Of a stretch of 64,000 nucleotides of DNA, positions 12,359 through 19,944 are shown piece by piece (within the stretch, counting starts at the first letter, position 1; each line of letters starts with the position of its first letter). Made by a program: the position numbers and the translations under genes. Below the pieces are notes generated by a model. The model had not been told where the DNA came from. It made no database searches and saw nothing but the letters and a program-made list of their open reading frames with translations. This DNA is from Limosilactobacillus fermentum (GTDB lineage: Bacteria; Bacillota; Bacilli; Lactobacillales; Lactobacillaceae), in contig NZ_CP040910.1 in the NCBI RefSeq assembly GCF_013394085.1, forward strand, positions 648,387-712,386. The letters are read 5' to 3'.

Positions 12359-12431
12359 GGCTCAGTAGCTCAGTTGGTAGAGCAATGGATTGAAGCTCCA
12401 TGTGTCGGCGGTTCGATTCCGTCCTGCGCCA
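12359..12431 (+). tRNA. tRNA-Phe(GAA) with an acceptor-stem mismatch
   Basis: 73 bases, anticodon loop TTGAAGC (anticodon GAA). The acceptor arms read GGCTCAG and CTGCGCC, so position 4 (T) faces position 69 (C) and does not pair; the other six pairs are normal. The T arm and D arm look intact. Confidence 0.9.
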
Positions 12432-12435
12432 TGTT

Positions 12436-12506
12436 GCGGGTATAGTTTAGTGGTAAAACCACAGCCTTCCAAGCTGTTGTCGCGAGTTCGATTCTCGTTA
12501 CCCGCT
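12436..12506 (+). tRNA. tRNA-Gly(TCC)
   Basis: 71 bases with a GCGGGTA/TACCCGC acceptor stem and anticodon loop CTTCCAA (anticodon TCC). Confidence 0.95.
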
Positions 12507-12513
12507 TTTAGAT

Positions 12514-12587
<74 letters not shown>

Positions 12588-12590
12588 TTT

Positions 12591-12678
12591 GGAGAATTAC
12601 TCAAGTGGCTGAAGAGGCGCCCCTGCTAAGGGCGTAGGTCGGGAAACCGGCGCGAGAGTTCGAATCTCTCATTCTCCG
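12591..12678 (+). tRNA. tRNA-Ser(GCT)
   Basis: A class II tRNA of 88 bases with a GGAGAAT/ATTCTCC acceptor stem, discriminator G and anticodon loop CTGCTAA (anticodon GCT). It is the last tRNA before the rrn terminator. Confidence 0.95.
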
Positions 12679-12683
12679 TATTG

Positions 12684-12714
12684 ACACCATGGGTGTTGCC
12701 CGTGGTGTTTTTTT
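12684..12714 (+). terminator. Rho-independent terminator of the rrn-tRNA operon
   Basis: ACACCATGGG pairs with CCCGTGGTGT across a five-base loop and is followed by a run of eight T. It closes the 16S-to-tRNA-Ser transcript. Confidence 0.92.
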
Positions 12715-12764
12715 ACGGCCACAGCTTCTCTTTAAAAGTGGCCGGTAAGTTAGCAAATTAGTCC

Positions 12765-12793
12765 TTGCAATTATGATAATAACTTGCTATACT
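12765..12793 (+). promoter_or_regulatory. Promoter of the second tRNA unit
   Basis: TTGCAA (12765-12770), a 17-base spacer and TATACT (12788-12793) lie just after the rrn terminator. They give the tRNA-Glu/fMet/Asp unit independent transcription. Confidence 0.75.
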
Positions 12794-12815
12794 ATATACT
12801 GTTGTCAGTTATGAT

Positions 12816-12887
12816 GACCCGTTGGTCAAGTGGTTAAGACACCACCCTTTCACGGTGGTATCATGGGTTCGAATCCCGTACGGGTCA
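12816..12887 (+). tRNA. tRNA-Glu(TTC)
   Basis: 72 bases with a GACCCGT/ACGGGTC acceptor stem and anticodon loop CTTTCAC (anticodon TTC). First gene of the second tRNA unit. Confidence 0.95.
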
Positions 12888-12897
12888 CTTTTATTAT

Positions 12898-12971
<74 letters not shown>

Positions 12972-12978
12972 TTTCTTT

Positions 12979-13052
12979 GGTCCGTTGGTCTAGCTGGTTA
13001 GGACGCATCCCTGTCACGGATGAGATCACGAGTTCGAGTCTCGTACGGACCG
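12979..13052 (+). tRNA. tRNA-Asp(GTC), copy 2
   Basis: Identical to the tRNA-Asp at 12271-12344. It ends the second tRNA unit. Confidence 0.95.
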
Positions 13053-13068
13053 TCTATAGAAGAAAAAG

Positions 13069-13093
13069 GATCGGTGTTTAACCGATCTTTTTT
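13069..13093. terminator. Bidirectional terminator between the tRNA unit and the ABM gene
   Basis: GATCGGT, loop GTTTA, ACCGATC and a T-run, with a matching A-run on the 5' side. It can end the tRNA transcript rightward and the convergent ABM gene leftward. Confidence 0.9.
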
Positions 13094-13098
13094 GTAGT

Positions 13099-13593
13099 TT
13101 AAAAAACGAAATAATCTTGGTGGTAGAAGGTGTTTTGCAGACCCGGGGCTTGGAATTCCTTTAGGACCCTTGCTGGTACACTTTCAGTCCAATTGCTAAG
13201 GGCGCCAGCATTATCCCACGTGGTTAACATCACAATGGCTCCCGTTCGATCTTTATTACGTAACAACATTCCTCCGTTAAAACCGGGCTGATCCGTCAGG
13301 TCAACCAGAAGTTGACGGGCATGCTTTAAAAGTACTTTTTCGGGATCAGCATCTAAGTGATAAGATTCCAGGTGAATGAAGGGACCAAAGTTGGTTAGGA
13401 GACCGTTTTGTTGAAGGGTTGTAAAACTAATCGGGTTAGAGAAGATGGGCTTCTCACCGGAAAGATCAAAGAGGGTGCACCGAGTTTGGTCAGCGGCGTC
13501 CATCGTCATAACAAGGTGACGGCTGGGGTACTTAGCTAAGAATGGTTCCAACACCCCTTTGGAACCAGATGTATATGAGATTTGATTTAGCAT
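13099..13593 (-). CDS. ABM-domain protein (HmoB/TRAP-like)
   Basis: A 164-residue protein of the antibiotic-biosynthesis-monooxygenase fold. The C-terminal ~90 residues carry a segment (AIVMLTTWDNAGALSNW) typical of dimeric ferredoxin-like ABM domains. Lactobacillus homologues are annotated as TRAP-like or heme-degrading HmoB-like; heme activity is not shown by the sequence. The ATG at 13593 sits 8 bases from AAGGAG, while the in-frame TTG six bases upstream is too close to it. An ISL3 element lies about 70 bases upstream of the start and may affect the gene's promoter. Confidence 0.75.
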   Translation of the reverse strand: MLNQISYTSGSKGVLEPFLAKYPSRHLVMTMDAADQTRCTLFDLSGEKPIFSNPISFTTLQQNGLLTNFGPFIHLESYHLDADPEKVLLKHARQLLVDLTDQPGFNGGMLLRNKDRTGAIVMLTTWDNAGALSNWTESVPARVLKEFQAPGLQNTFYHQDYFVF

Positions 13594-13657
13594 GGGCAAT
13601 TCTCCTTTCGAGGTCTATTCTACTCGGTTTTCTTAACATGGAACGAAGATGAGCCTA

Positions 13658-13665
13658 TTTTCTTT
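13658..13665. repeat. 8-bp target-site duplication of ISL3 copy 1, left
   Basis: TTTTCTTT abuts the left terminal repeat and is repeated exactly at 16234-16241. Eight bases is the expected duplication for ISL3-family transposition. Confidence 0.93.
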
Positions 13666-13738
13666 GGCTCTACACTAAATCTTGTTGATGGATTACCATA
13701 GTGGTGATTCGTTGACAGGATTTTTTGGTTTTGAGGGC

Positions 13739-14832
13739 GGCGAATTGTCAAACTAAGTGCAACGGTTTGTCAAAAAATACTTCATATGGGGTTTCATAGT
13801 TTAACACTTGCGAGGACGTTGATTTAACTGCTTTTGGCAGTGTTCAACGTCCTGTTCTGTATAATTATCAATATCTGTTCGCTTGGGAAAATATTCCCGG
13901 ATTAATCCATTTGTATTCTCATTTGTTCCACGCTGTTCAGGCGAATATGGATCGGGCCAATAGACAGTAACACCTAACCTTTCACTGATTTCATCAAGAT
14001 GAAGAAATTCGGTCCCATGATCTGGTGTAATAGAATGAACAAATTCTTTAGGAATGGCCCCTAACAGTTCAACTAGGCCTTTATTTATCTCCTGCGAGTC
14101 CTTTTGCACAACCTTTTTGATAAGCGTAAGCCGACTAAGCCGATCGACAACCGTTAAAAGGATGGAGTGACCCGTTCGACCAATCACAGTATCAATTTCC
14201 CAGTCACCTATACGTTGACGCTGGTTGATAAAACCAGGGCGCTCATGGATCGAGATATAGTCGGTCTGTACTTCTCGATGTCGTCTAGTATTCTTTGAAT
14301 GCCGGGTCCGATGTTTATGTCTGAGATGGCGCTGAATACCGGTATCACCACGTGAGGAGTACTTCTCACCTAAATTGTGTTGATAGATATGACGGTAAAT
14401 TGTGTTGTAGCTAACACACCATTGATGTTCCTTATTAAAGCGAGCGGTAATCTGCTCTGGTGACCAGTGCAGATCTAAGATGTAATGAACAATTTGACGG
14501 CGTAATTGTGGATGGCTGTCTAATAGCCGCTTCTTGTGACAATTCTGCCGCTTTTGATGATAGTCATTATCTGCTTTGCTTGGGGAATAATTACCTGCAC
14601 AACGTTTTAACTCCCGTGAAATAGTGCTTGGATTTCGCCCCAGCCGTAACGCGACAGCCCGGATAGATAACCCCTTAGCTCGTAAAAACATAAGTATTTC
14701 ACGTTCTTTTATAGTAAGATGTTTATAGCTCATACCGGATACCTCGAATTGTTTGATTTGGTCGTTAAACATATTCTACCCGGTATGGGTTTATTTTTTT
14801 ACTTTGTGTTGCATTTCAATTGTAAATTCGCC
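13739..14832 (-). mobile_element. IS30-family insertion sequence nested in ISL3
   Basis: A 1094-bp element with imperfect terminal repeats: left GGCGAATTGTCAAACTAAG, right reverse-complement GGCGAATTTACAATTGAAA, then TGCAAC in both. It is flanked by GC at 13737-13738 and 14833-14834. ISL3 copy 2 has a single GC at the same place (56473-56474), which proves the insertion point and a 2-bp duplication. One transposase gene runs leftward. Confidence 0.95.
13801..14733 (-). CDS. IS30-family transposase, C-terminal frameshift
   Basis: A 310-residue DDE transposase. The N-terminal helix-turn-helix (LSIRAVALRLGRNPSTISREL) is followed by an integrase core starting at GDWEIDTVIG, with TPDHGTEF and NENTNGLIREYFPK carrying the second Asp and the Glu. 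The ATG at 14733 follows a GAGGT site; an upstream ATG at 14772 is less likely. The frame stops after RPRKC. The next frame continues with LNYETPYEVFFDKPLHLV to a TGA at 13748-13750, the usual family C-terminus, so one T seems lost at about 13803. Confidence 0.85.
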   Translation of the reverse strand: MSYKHLTIKEREILMFLRAKGLSIRAVALRLGRNPSTISRELKRCAGNYSPSKADNDYHQKRQNCHKKRLLDSHPQLRRQIVHYILDLHWSPEQITARFNKEHQWCVSYNTIYRHIYQHNLGEKYSSRGDTGIQRHLRHKHRTRHSKNTRRHREVQTDYISIHERPGFINQRQRIGDWEIDTVIGRTGHSILLTVVDRLSRLTLIKKVVQKDSQEINKGLVELLGAIPKEFVHSITPDHGTEFLHLDEISERLGVTVYWPDPYSPEQRGTNENTNGLIREYFPKRTDIDNYTEQDVEHCQKQLNQRPRKC

Positions 14833-14913
14833 GCACAAAAAAAGGCCCCACCAGCCTTAAAATTCTGATCATTAACTACCACGCAAATTCCAGAAAGTAA
14901 GAGGTGTGACCTT

Positions 14914-16206
14914 ATGACTGATTATATTAAAAATATCCTTCAAATTAAAGACCCCAATCTTCATTTCACAGACGTTGTCTTTGAAAATAATGACGGATGG
15001 GAGACGCAGGTCTTCATTGGGACGGTCTCGCTTAAATTGGATCGGTGCCCACATTGCGGCTTTGCGGATACCTTCATTAAGAATGGCCATTCTTACCAAA
15101 CCATTAAGTACCTCTCAATTAACGAAAGTTGTCCCACTATGTTGCGGATCGGTAAGCAACGCCTGAGATGTAAGAATTGCCAAGATTCGTTCATGGCGAA
15201 GACCAACGTCGTTGATAAATACTGTTCCATTGCCAAAGCAGTTAAACACAAGGCACTTACGATGCTTGAAAGTAATGTCTCTCAAAAGGACGTGTCTAAG
15301 TTTACCGGTGTGTCACCTAGTACCATTGGCCGACTCCTAGACAGTGATCAAGCGCTCCTTCGCTTTAATAGTCGCACTTTACCCACTAATATTGCCATTG
15401 ATGAGTTCCGTGGTCCGCAGGGGAAGTATTGCTTCATTATCGTTGATAATGATACCTCACAAATCTACCAAATTCTCCCTGATCGGCTTAAGAGTAGTAT
15501 CACGCATTACTTTGATCGATTCTCGCTAAAAGAGCGCAAACGAGTCAAATCAGTCTCGACAGACTTAAACAGTTACTATCAAGGCCTTGTACGCCGCTAC
15601 TTCCCAAACGCAAAGCTGGTTGTGGATCGATTCCACATCGTTTCAATGCTTACGCGGGCGTTTAACCAAGTCCGGGTCGCAGTAATGAAGCAATTCGACC
15701 CTAATACGCGTGAGTATCGGGCATTGAAGAATTCGTGGCGACTGTACTTACTTAAAAGCACATCGCTTAACTACACTAAGGAGTACTATGATCGCCACTT
15801 ACGACAAAAGGTAACGATGGCCGAACGGGTGGGAATTGGCCTGGACCTTGATCCCCAGTTAGCGGCCGGTTATGAACTCTTACAGGGCGCCATGACCGCT
15901 CTTGAAGAGCACGATGTTGACCAATTAATGGACCTCTTGTTCACCAAATGGGACGTGCCAGCGCCGTTCCAAACGGTTCTTAAGACCCTCCGCAAGAACA
16001 GCGAAGGAGTGTACAACGCAACCGTATTACCGTACTCCAACGGTCGGGTTGAGGGGATCAACCGCATGATCAAGTTAATTCAACGGACGGCATATGGCTT
16101 TACTAACTTTGGTCATTTCATCGCCCGGATCCGATTGCATCAAATGGGAACGGAAGCTTTAAAAAAGGCGGCGCCAGGTGCAAGCACCGGCCGCCGCCTA
16201 AAATGA
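14914..16206 (+). CDS. ISL3-family transposase (copy 1)
   Basis: A 430-residue ISL3 transposase. Its N-terminal zinc-finger region has CPHCG and CKNC pairs (about residues 48-51 and 87-90). A helix-turn-helix (VSQKDVSKFTGVSPSTIGRLL) follows, then a DDE domain with IAIDEF, STDLNSYY and the Glu of NGRVEGINR. AGAGGTG precedes the ATG. It is identical in protein sequence to the copy at 56554 until the last ~14 residues, where a TT-to-G difference changes the frame. The IS30 insertion separates it from the left 73 bases of its own element. Confidence 0.93.
   Translation: MTDYIKNILQIKDPNLHFTDVVFENNDGWETQVFIGTVSLKLDRCPHCGFADTFIKNGHSYQTIKYLSINESCPTMLRIGKQRLRCKNCQDSFMAKTNVVDKYCSIAKAVKHKALTMLESNVSQKDVSKFTGVSPSTIGRLLDSDQALLRFNSRTLPTNIAIDEFRGPQGKYCFIIVDNDTSQIYQILPDRLKSSITHYFDRFSLKERKRVKSVSTDLNSYYQGLVRRYFPNAKLVVDRFHIVSMLTRAFNQVRVAVMKQFDPNTREYRALKNSWRLYLLKSTSLNYTKEYYDRHLRQKVTMAERVGIGLDLDPQLAAGYELLQGAMTALEEHDVDQLMDLLFTKWDVPAPFQTVLKTLRKNSEGVYNATVLPYSNGRVEGINRMIKLIQRTAYGFTNFGHFIARIRLHQMGTEALKKAAPGASTGRRLK
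16163..16206 (-). terminator. GC-rich hairpin at the ISL3 right end
   Basis: GGCGGC (16167-16172) pairs with GCCGCC near 16193-16198, with an inner GGTG/CACC pairing. On the minus strand a T-run follows, so it would stop transcription entering the element from the right. It overlaps the 3' end of the transposase gene. The same structure is in copy 2. Confidence 0.6.
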
Positions 16207-16233
16207 CCCATCAACAGGATTTGACAAAGAGCC

Positions 16234-16241
16234 TTTTCTTT
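16234..16241. repeat. 8-bp target-site duplication of ISL3 copy 1, right
   Basis: TTTTCTTT, matching 13658-13665. Confidence 0.93.
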
Positions 16242-16438
16242 TACCAGGGTTGGTAGTTAGTAATTGGGATGATCGGTTGATAATAAGCGGGTACCATGTT
16301 CTAAAGGAAGGGGTTACCAGAGTTAGAAAACGGAATGGTTGACATAGCGTTATTTGACTATGAATGGGAAGGCGGTAAATTACCTAATTCACTTACAAAA
16401 AATTATGAAAACGTCTTTCATTATTTGCTAGTGGAGGT

Positions 16439-16444
16439 TATAAT
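16439..16444 (+). promoter_or_regulatory. Probable -10 element of spx
   Basis: A perfect TATAAT about 50 bases upstream of the spx start. No good -35 is seen at 16-18 bases (TTTCAT is the nearest), so an activator may help. Confidence 0.4.
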
Positions 16445-16495
16445 AGTTACAAAACGATAAGAGCAGGAAAGTAGAAATGAATGGAGGCATCTCAG

Positions 16496-16900
16496 ATGGT
16501 TACACTTTACACGTCTCCGAGTTGCACCTCTTGCCGTAAGGCCCGGGGGTGGCTACGGGATCACCAGATTCCCTTTACTGAACGGAACATTTTTGCCGAT
16601 CCGTTGACAATGGCTGAAATTAAAAATATTCTCCGGATGACCGAAAACGGGACTGAAGATATCATTTCGAAACGGTCAAAGGCCTACCAGAGCCTCAAGA
16701 TCGACGTTGACGACCTACCAATGACGGAACTTTACGAATTGATTCGCAAGACCCCTGGTTTGTTACGGCGTCCGATCATCATTGATGACAAGCGGCTTCA
16801 AATTGGGTATAACGAGGATGAAATTCGTCGTTTCCTACCACGGGAAGTCCGGGCCCTTGAGTTAGCGGAAGCGCAACGGCGGGCAGATTTGGTTGAATAA
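16496..16900 (+). CDS. spx: Transcriptional regulator Spx
   Basis: A 134-residue ArsC-family protein with the redox switch C10-T-S-C13 ([13 protein letters not shown]) and the conserved LRRPIIID segment near residue 90. Spx binds the RNA polymerase alpha C-terminal domain and reprograms transcription under thiol and disulfide stress; ClpXP degrades it with the YjbH adaptor. The ATG at 16496 lies 8 bases after GGAGG, and a farther ATG at 16481 lacks a site. A terminator and mecA follow, and yjbH is also nearby. Confidence 0.95.
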   Translation: MVTLYTSPSCTSCRKARGWLRDHQIPFTERNIFADPLTMAEIKNILRMTENGTEDIISKRSKAYQSLKIDVDDLPMTELYELIRKTPGLLRRPIIIDDKRLQIGYNEDEIRRFLPREVRALELAEAQRRADLVE

Positions 16901-16907
16901 TGAACGG

Positions 16908-16937
16908 GGATGGCAATTGGTTGGCCATCCTCTTTTG
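16908..16937 (+). terminator. Terminator after spx
   Basis: GGATGGC (16908-16914) pairs with GCCATCC (16924-16930), followed by TCTTTTG. Confidence 0.8.
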
Positions 16938-16951
16938 TTATGGGCTCTCCC

Positions 16952-16979
16952 TTTACTTTTCGTCAGGATCCGTTAAAAT
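16952..16979 (+). promoter_or_regulatory. Promoter of mecA
   Basis: TTTACT (16952-16957) and TAAAAT (16974-16979) with a 16-base spacer, 57 bases before the mecA start. Confidence 0.55.
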
Positions 16980-17036
16980 TACTAAGTAATGAATAAGCAA
17001 AACCAATCTGTGAAATTGGGAGTGAGGGGGCGCAAA

Positions 17037-17750
17037 ATGAAAGTTAAAAGAATCAATGATTACACGCTCCAAGTGATGCTCCAAAAGGATGAGTTGACCG
17101 AGCGGGGCATTGGTATGATGGATTTGATGGGGAACCAACAGCAAATGGAAGACTTTTTCCAGACCGTGTTAGACGAGGTAGACCCTCAGCATCAATTTTC
17201 GATGGATCAAACGGTGCTGTTTCAGGTGATGCCAACTAACGACGGAATCCAGTTAACGATTACTAAGCACGATGGCGACGTTACCGACAAAGACGTCCAA
17301 GAACAAGCCGCTGAAAATATCTCCCGGTTCTTACAAAATGAACTACGGGGGCACGATTTCGATAAGAATGACCAGCGAAGCCACGGGGCTGATACGAGTG
17401 AACAAACTCACGATGATGCCGATGAGATTGCCGCGGCCTTAAATGACCCTGACGTTAAAAAATATACCCGGGTGGTGAAGTTTGATTCCTTTGAAGACTT
17501 CGTCGCCCTTGCCAAGGTGATTGATACCAGTAACATGGCGGCGGACTTATACCAAGAAGGCCACCATTACATTTTGGTGGTGACCTTCTTTGAAAACGGC
17601 GAACTTTCGCCGGAAAGTGTAAAGGATCGCTTAGCCGTCATTTACGAATACGCTTCGCCAAGTAAATTGGAAGCCATGGTAGTTGCTGAACACGGCCACC
17701 GGGTGATGGAGCACGCCGCCTTTGAATTGGCACGCCACTACTTCAGTTAA
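17037..17750 (+). CDS. mecA: Adaptor protein MecA
   Basis: A 237-residue ClpC adaptor that delivers substrates (ComK/ComX-type competence regulators and others) to ClpCP. The N-terminal substrate-binding domain begins MKVKRINDYTLQV. An acidic, His/Asp-rich linker covers about residues 105-140, and the C-terminal ClpC-binding domain begins near YTRVVKFDSFEDF. The ATG at 17037 is preceded by GAGGGGGC; the longer frame from 16989 has no such site. The order spx-mecA-coiA is typical of Lactobacillales. Confidence 0.95.
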   Translation: MKVKRINDYTLQVMLQKDELTERGIGMMDLMGNQQQMEDFFQTVLDEVDPQHQFSMDQTVLFQVMPTNDGIQLTITKHDGDVTDKDVQEQAAENISRFLQNELRGHDFDKNDQRSHGADTSEQTHDDADEIAAALNDPDVKKYTRVVKFDSFEDFVALAKVIDTSNMAADLYQEGHHYILVVTFFENGELSPESVKDRLAVIYEYASPSKLEAMVVAEHGHRVMEHAAFELARHYFS

Positions 17751-17763
17751 TTTCGTGACAAGC

Positions 17764-17802
17764 AAAAATCCCTCCGTACTTACTGAGTAAGGAGGGATTT
17801 TT
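17764..17802. terminator. Bidirectional terminator whose 3' arm is the coiA ribosome-binding site
   Basis: AAAAATCCCTCC (17764-17775) pairs perfectly with GGAGGGATTTTT (17791-17802), and an inner TTACT/AGTAA closes the loop. The GGAGGG of the 3' arm is the only Shine-Dalgarno sequence for the coiA ATG at 17803. The hairpin can therefore end the mecA transcript and also hide the coiA start in readthrough RNA. Confidence 0.9.
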
Positions 17803-18825
17803 ATGTTAGTGGCTAAAAACGAACGGGGACAACTGGTGCGGGCTAGCGATGCCCAACGGACGCGAGGGTACCGTTGCCCAGAATGTGACGCCCCACTCGT
17901 CTTACGACAGGGTAGCCGGGTGCCGCATTTTGCTCACCGGCCTAAACAGGGTTGTCAGTTGGCACAAGGGGAGAGTGAGCTGCACTTGCTAGGGAAAGAG
18001 ACCTTGTGGTGGTGGGCCAAGCAACGGGGATGGAATCCCCAACTAGAGGTTCCGTTTGACCAGATCGAGCAACGAGCGGACGTTTTAGTGACCATCCAAA
18101 ATCACCCGGTTGCCTTGGAATTTCAGTGTAGCCCCCTGAGCGCACGTCGGCTAGCTGAACGGACCCAAGGTTATCAGCAAGTAGGAGTGGCGGTTCGTTG
18201 GCTACTGGGTCCAACTTACCAAAAGCGGCTCCTCCACCGTGAAATCCAAGCGCGTTTTACCCAACTAGTTAATAACCGGCCCAGTTTAACCTTCTGGGAG
18301 CCCCACCGAGCACAGTTAGACTACCTACAGCCAATTTATCAGGGCCAGGTTGGGAATGGTCGTTGGTGGGCGCAGGTGGGTGTTGAGACGGTCGATCTAC
18401 ACCGCCACGCCTCGCTAAGGGATGGGTTAGTTCGTCAAGCCTACCAAGCGGGGCACCAAGTAGCTGCTTGTCCCTTAGTTGCTCACGGGCGTCGAGAATG
18501 GTGGCCCTTAACCTTTGAACGCCCGGTACGGTGGCGCCTCATGATTTTGCTGGCCTTAGAGCAGTTACCGCTAGGAAAAAGTTGGCCCCCACTGGGGTGG
18601 CAGGCTTGGTTAGCGACACAGACGAAGTGGTTGCCCTTGCCGGCCCTTACCCCAGTCCAACGTCAGGCACTGCGAATGCACCACCTAAACGAGTTAACCG
18701 CGGATCTTCTTCAAGCGGGGATCATTACCATCCGCGGAGAAGAGTACCGTTACGTTAGGCTCCCCCAATGGTTTGACGACTTTGATCAAAAGCTGGCCTT
18801 CGTTCGCCAACAAGAGGGAATCTAG
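17803..18825 (+). CDS. coiA: Competence protein CoiA
   Basis: A 340-residue CoiA-family protein linked to DNA processing during transformation. The N-terminal CPEC (25-28) and HFAH (42-45) form a likely zinc-binding module. RADVLV (91-96) and ALEFQCS (104-110) are the PD-(D/E)XK-like nuclease core. The C-terminal half is less conserved. The ATG follows directly on a perfect terminator hairpin that contains its ribosome-binding site. No ComX/sigma-H-type promoter was identified. The frame is intact, so loss of competence cannot be inferred from this gene. Confidence 0.9.
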   Translation: MLVAKNERGQLVRASDAQRTRGYRCPECDAPLVLRQGSRVPHFAHRPKQGCQLAQGESELHLLGKETLWWWAKQRGWNPQLEVPFDQIEQRADVLVTIQNHPVALEFQCSPLSARRLAERTQGYQQVGVAVRWLLGPTYQKRLLHREIQARFTQLVNNRPSLTFWEPHRAQLDYLQPIYQGQVGNGRWWAQVGVETVDLHRHASLRDGLVRQAYQAGHQVAACPLVAHGRREWWPLTFERPVRWRLMILLALEQLPLGKSWPPLGWQAWLATQTKWLPLPALTPVQRQALRMHHLNELTADLLQAGIITIRGEEYRYVRLPQWFDDFDQKLAFVRQQEGI

Positions 18826-19155
18826 AAAAAGGAGTGGCCAATAAACCACTTAGTCATACGACATGTAGTTAGTGACCACGTTTGCTGTCTAACATTCGGA
18901 TATGAGGCAAAACAAAAACGACCTTATCCAAAAATGAATAGGGTCGCGATGGTGGTTTGCATGAATAAAACCCTCAAATATCTATTAAGTCCCATACTGA
19001 GTACCATTACCGGTACGCGGACTCGAGGTCCCTTGTGGAGGTCTAATTTCTTCACTCTTTTAACATACCACGATTACCCGATCTTTAAATCGTTTTTAAG
19101 TAGGACGGGTTAGGTTAGGCTTATTTTTGACAAATGCCTCTCGATCGCCATTAAC
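18826..19155. other. Convergent intergenic region between coiA and yjbH
   Basis: 330 bases without a credible gene. It holds a 14-base sequence CTTAGTCATACGAC (18850-18863), also found inverted near 59646. It also holds the motif CTGTCTAACATTCG (about 18887-18900), shared with 27419 and 59731. A hairpin follows at about 18918-18946. The rest looks like plain AT-rich spacer. Confidence 0.6.
18918..18946 (-). terminator. Probable terminator downstream of yjbH
   Basis: CGACCTTAT pairs with ATAGGGTCG (one G-T pair). Read on the minus strand the hairpin is followed by GTTTTTGTTTTG, as expected for a terminator of the leftward yjbH transcript, though it is about 210 bases beyond the stop. Confidence 0.55.
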
Positions 19156-19782
19156 TTAATAAGTTCTAAAGTTAGGGCGCCCCTGCCGAGTGCGGCGAAA
19201 GAAGCGTTGGTGGGAATGATTGAATTTGGTGGGCGAGACCGCCTCGAGGAAGGTTGCGTAGTCAAAATCGTGAACTAAGGTGTCGTAATCGGGATGGTTA
19301 CTGTCGTAAATGACGGCGGTGGTTGATTCGGCGACCCCCAGTTCATTAGCAATCCGCTGGTCGTCTTTAAAGGCTTGTTGACTGAGTTCACCCTGTCGGT
19401 CTTCCATAAACATGGCTAGGTCGAGTCCGTTGTCTTTAGCGATCTGGTAGGCGAGGTCAGCGCTGTAGTTTTGTCCCTCGTCAATTAATGCCTTTTGGAG
19501 CCCCAATAAGAATTGGCGTCCCCGCTTGCGTCCCTGAAACAAAGCGGCCTTATAGTCGAGGGTAACCTGGTAGAGGGTGGCAGAAACCCGTTGGCGGTTG
19601 GCCAAGGTGGGGGCAACGTTATATAGACGTAGGGTCTGTTCGATGGTGTGCATATTGACGAGCGGAATGAAGTTAAAGGTTAAATCGAGGTCGGGTAGTT
19701 GGTGGTCAGCTCGCAACAGGTCTTGTTCGCAGTTAAAGCACCGGGTCCCTAGCGGGTTGACAAATAAAGATACTTCAAGCAC
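19156..19782 (-). CDS. spxH: ClpXP adaptor protein SpxH/YjbH (DsbA-like)
   Basis: A 208-residue thioredoxin/DsbA-fold protein with C15-F-N-C18 near the N-terminus (LGTRCFNCEQDLL). YjbH binds Spx and speeds its degradation by ClpXP, so the regulator (spx, 16496) and its adaptor are in the same cluster. The GTG at 19782 lies 9 bases from a GGAGG site. The longer frame to 19986 overlaps relQ and lacks a site. It is divergent from relQ. Confidence 0.88.
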   Translation of the reverse strand: MLEVSLFVNPLGTRCFNCEQDLLRADHQLPDLDLTFNFIPLVNMHTIEQTLRLYNVAPTLANRQRVSATLYQVTLDYKAALFQGRKRGRQFLLGLQKALIDEGQNYSADLAYQIAKDNGLDLAMFMEDRQGELSQQAFKDDQRIANELGVAESTTAVIYDSNHPDYDTLVHDFDYATFLEAVSPTKFNHSHQRFFRRTRQGRPNFRTY

Positions 19783-19889
19783 CGGTAGGTACCTCCAATC
19801 ATTAGGTTTCGGGGAAAGCCCCTTTAATATTGTTATTTTGGCAAATTTAGCAAAACTTGTAAAGTAATCAGGTTTGGCTAGCATCATTT

Positions 19890-19919
19890 TTGGGACTAAC
19901 GGAGCCGTTATGATAGAAT
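19890..19919 (+). promoter_or_regulatory. Promoter of relQ
   Basis: TTGGGA (19890-19895) and TAGAAT (19914-19919) with an 18-base spacer, 25 bases before the relQ start. Confidence 0.5.
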
Positions 19920-19944
19920 AGTTGATAGCTACGGAGGGGATCAA

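Larger units (their letters stand above)
13666..16233 (+). mobile_element. ISL3-family insertion sequence, copy 1, interrupted by an IS30-family element
   Basis: The left end GGCTCTACACTAAATC... and the right end (reverse complement GGCTCTTTGTCAAATCCTG) form an imperfect terminal inverted repeat of about 26 bases. The element is bounded by the 8-bp duplication TTTTCTTT. Without the IS30 insertion (13739-14832 plus one duplicated GC) it would be about 1.47 kb, as in the second copy at 56402-57872. It carries one transposase gene (14914-16206). Confidence 0.95.

Noticed and set aside
14872-15099. Minus-strand frames repeated at both ISL3 copies (also 56512-56739)
   Set aside because: Antisense to the transposase gene; they are duplicated only because the element is duplicated.
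13658-16241. Composite transposon or genomic island with cargo genes
   Set aside because: The two elements are nested and carry only transposases; the target duplications show simple IS insertions.
16242-16480. Possible small gene between ISL3 and spx
   Set aside because: No frame with a start signal and coding character was found; the stretch looks like promoter-bearing spacer.
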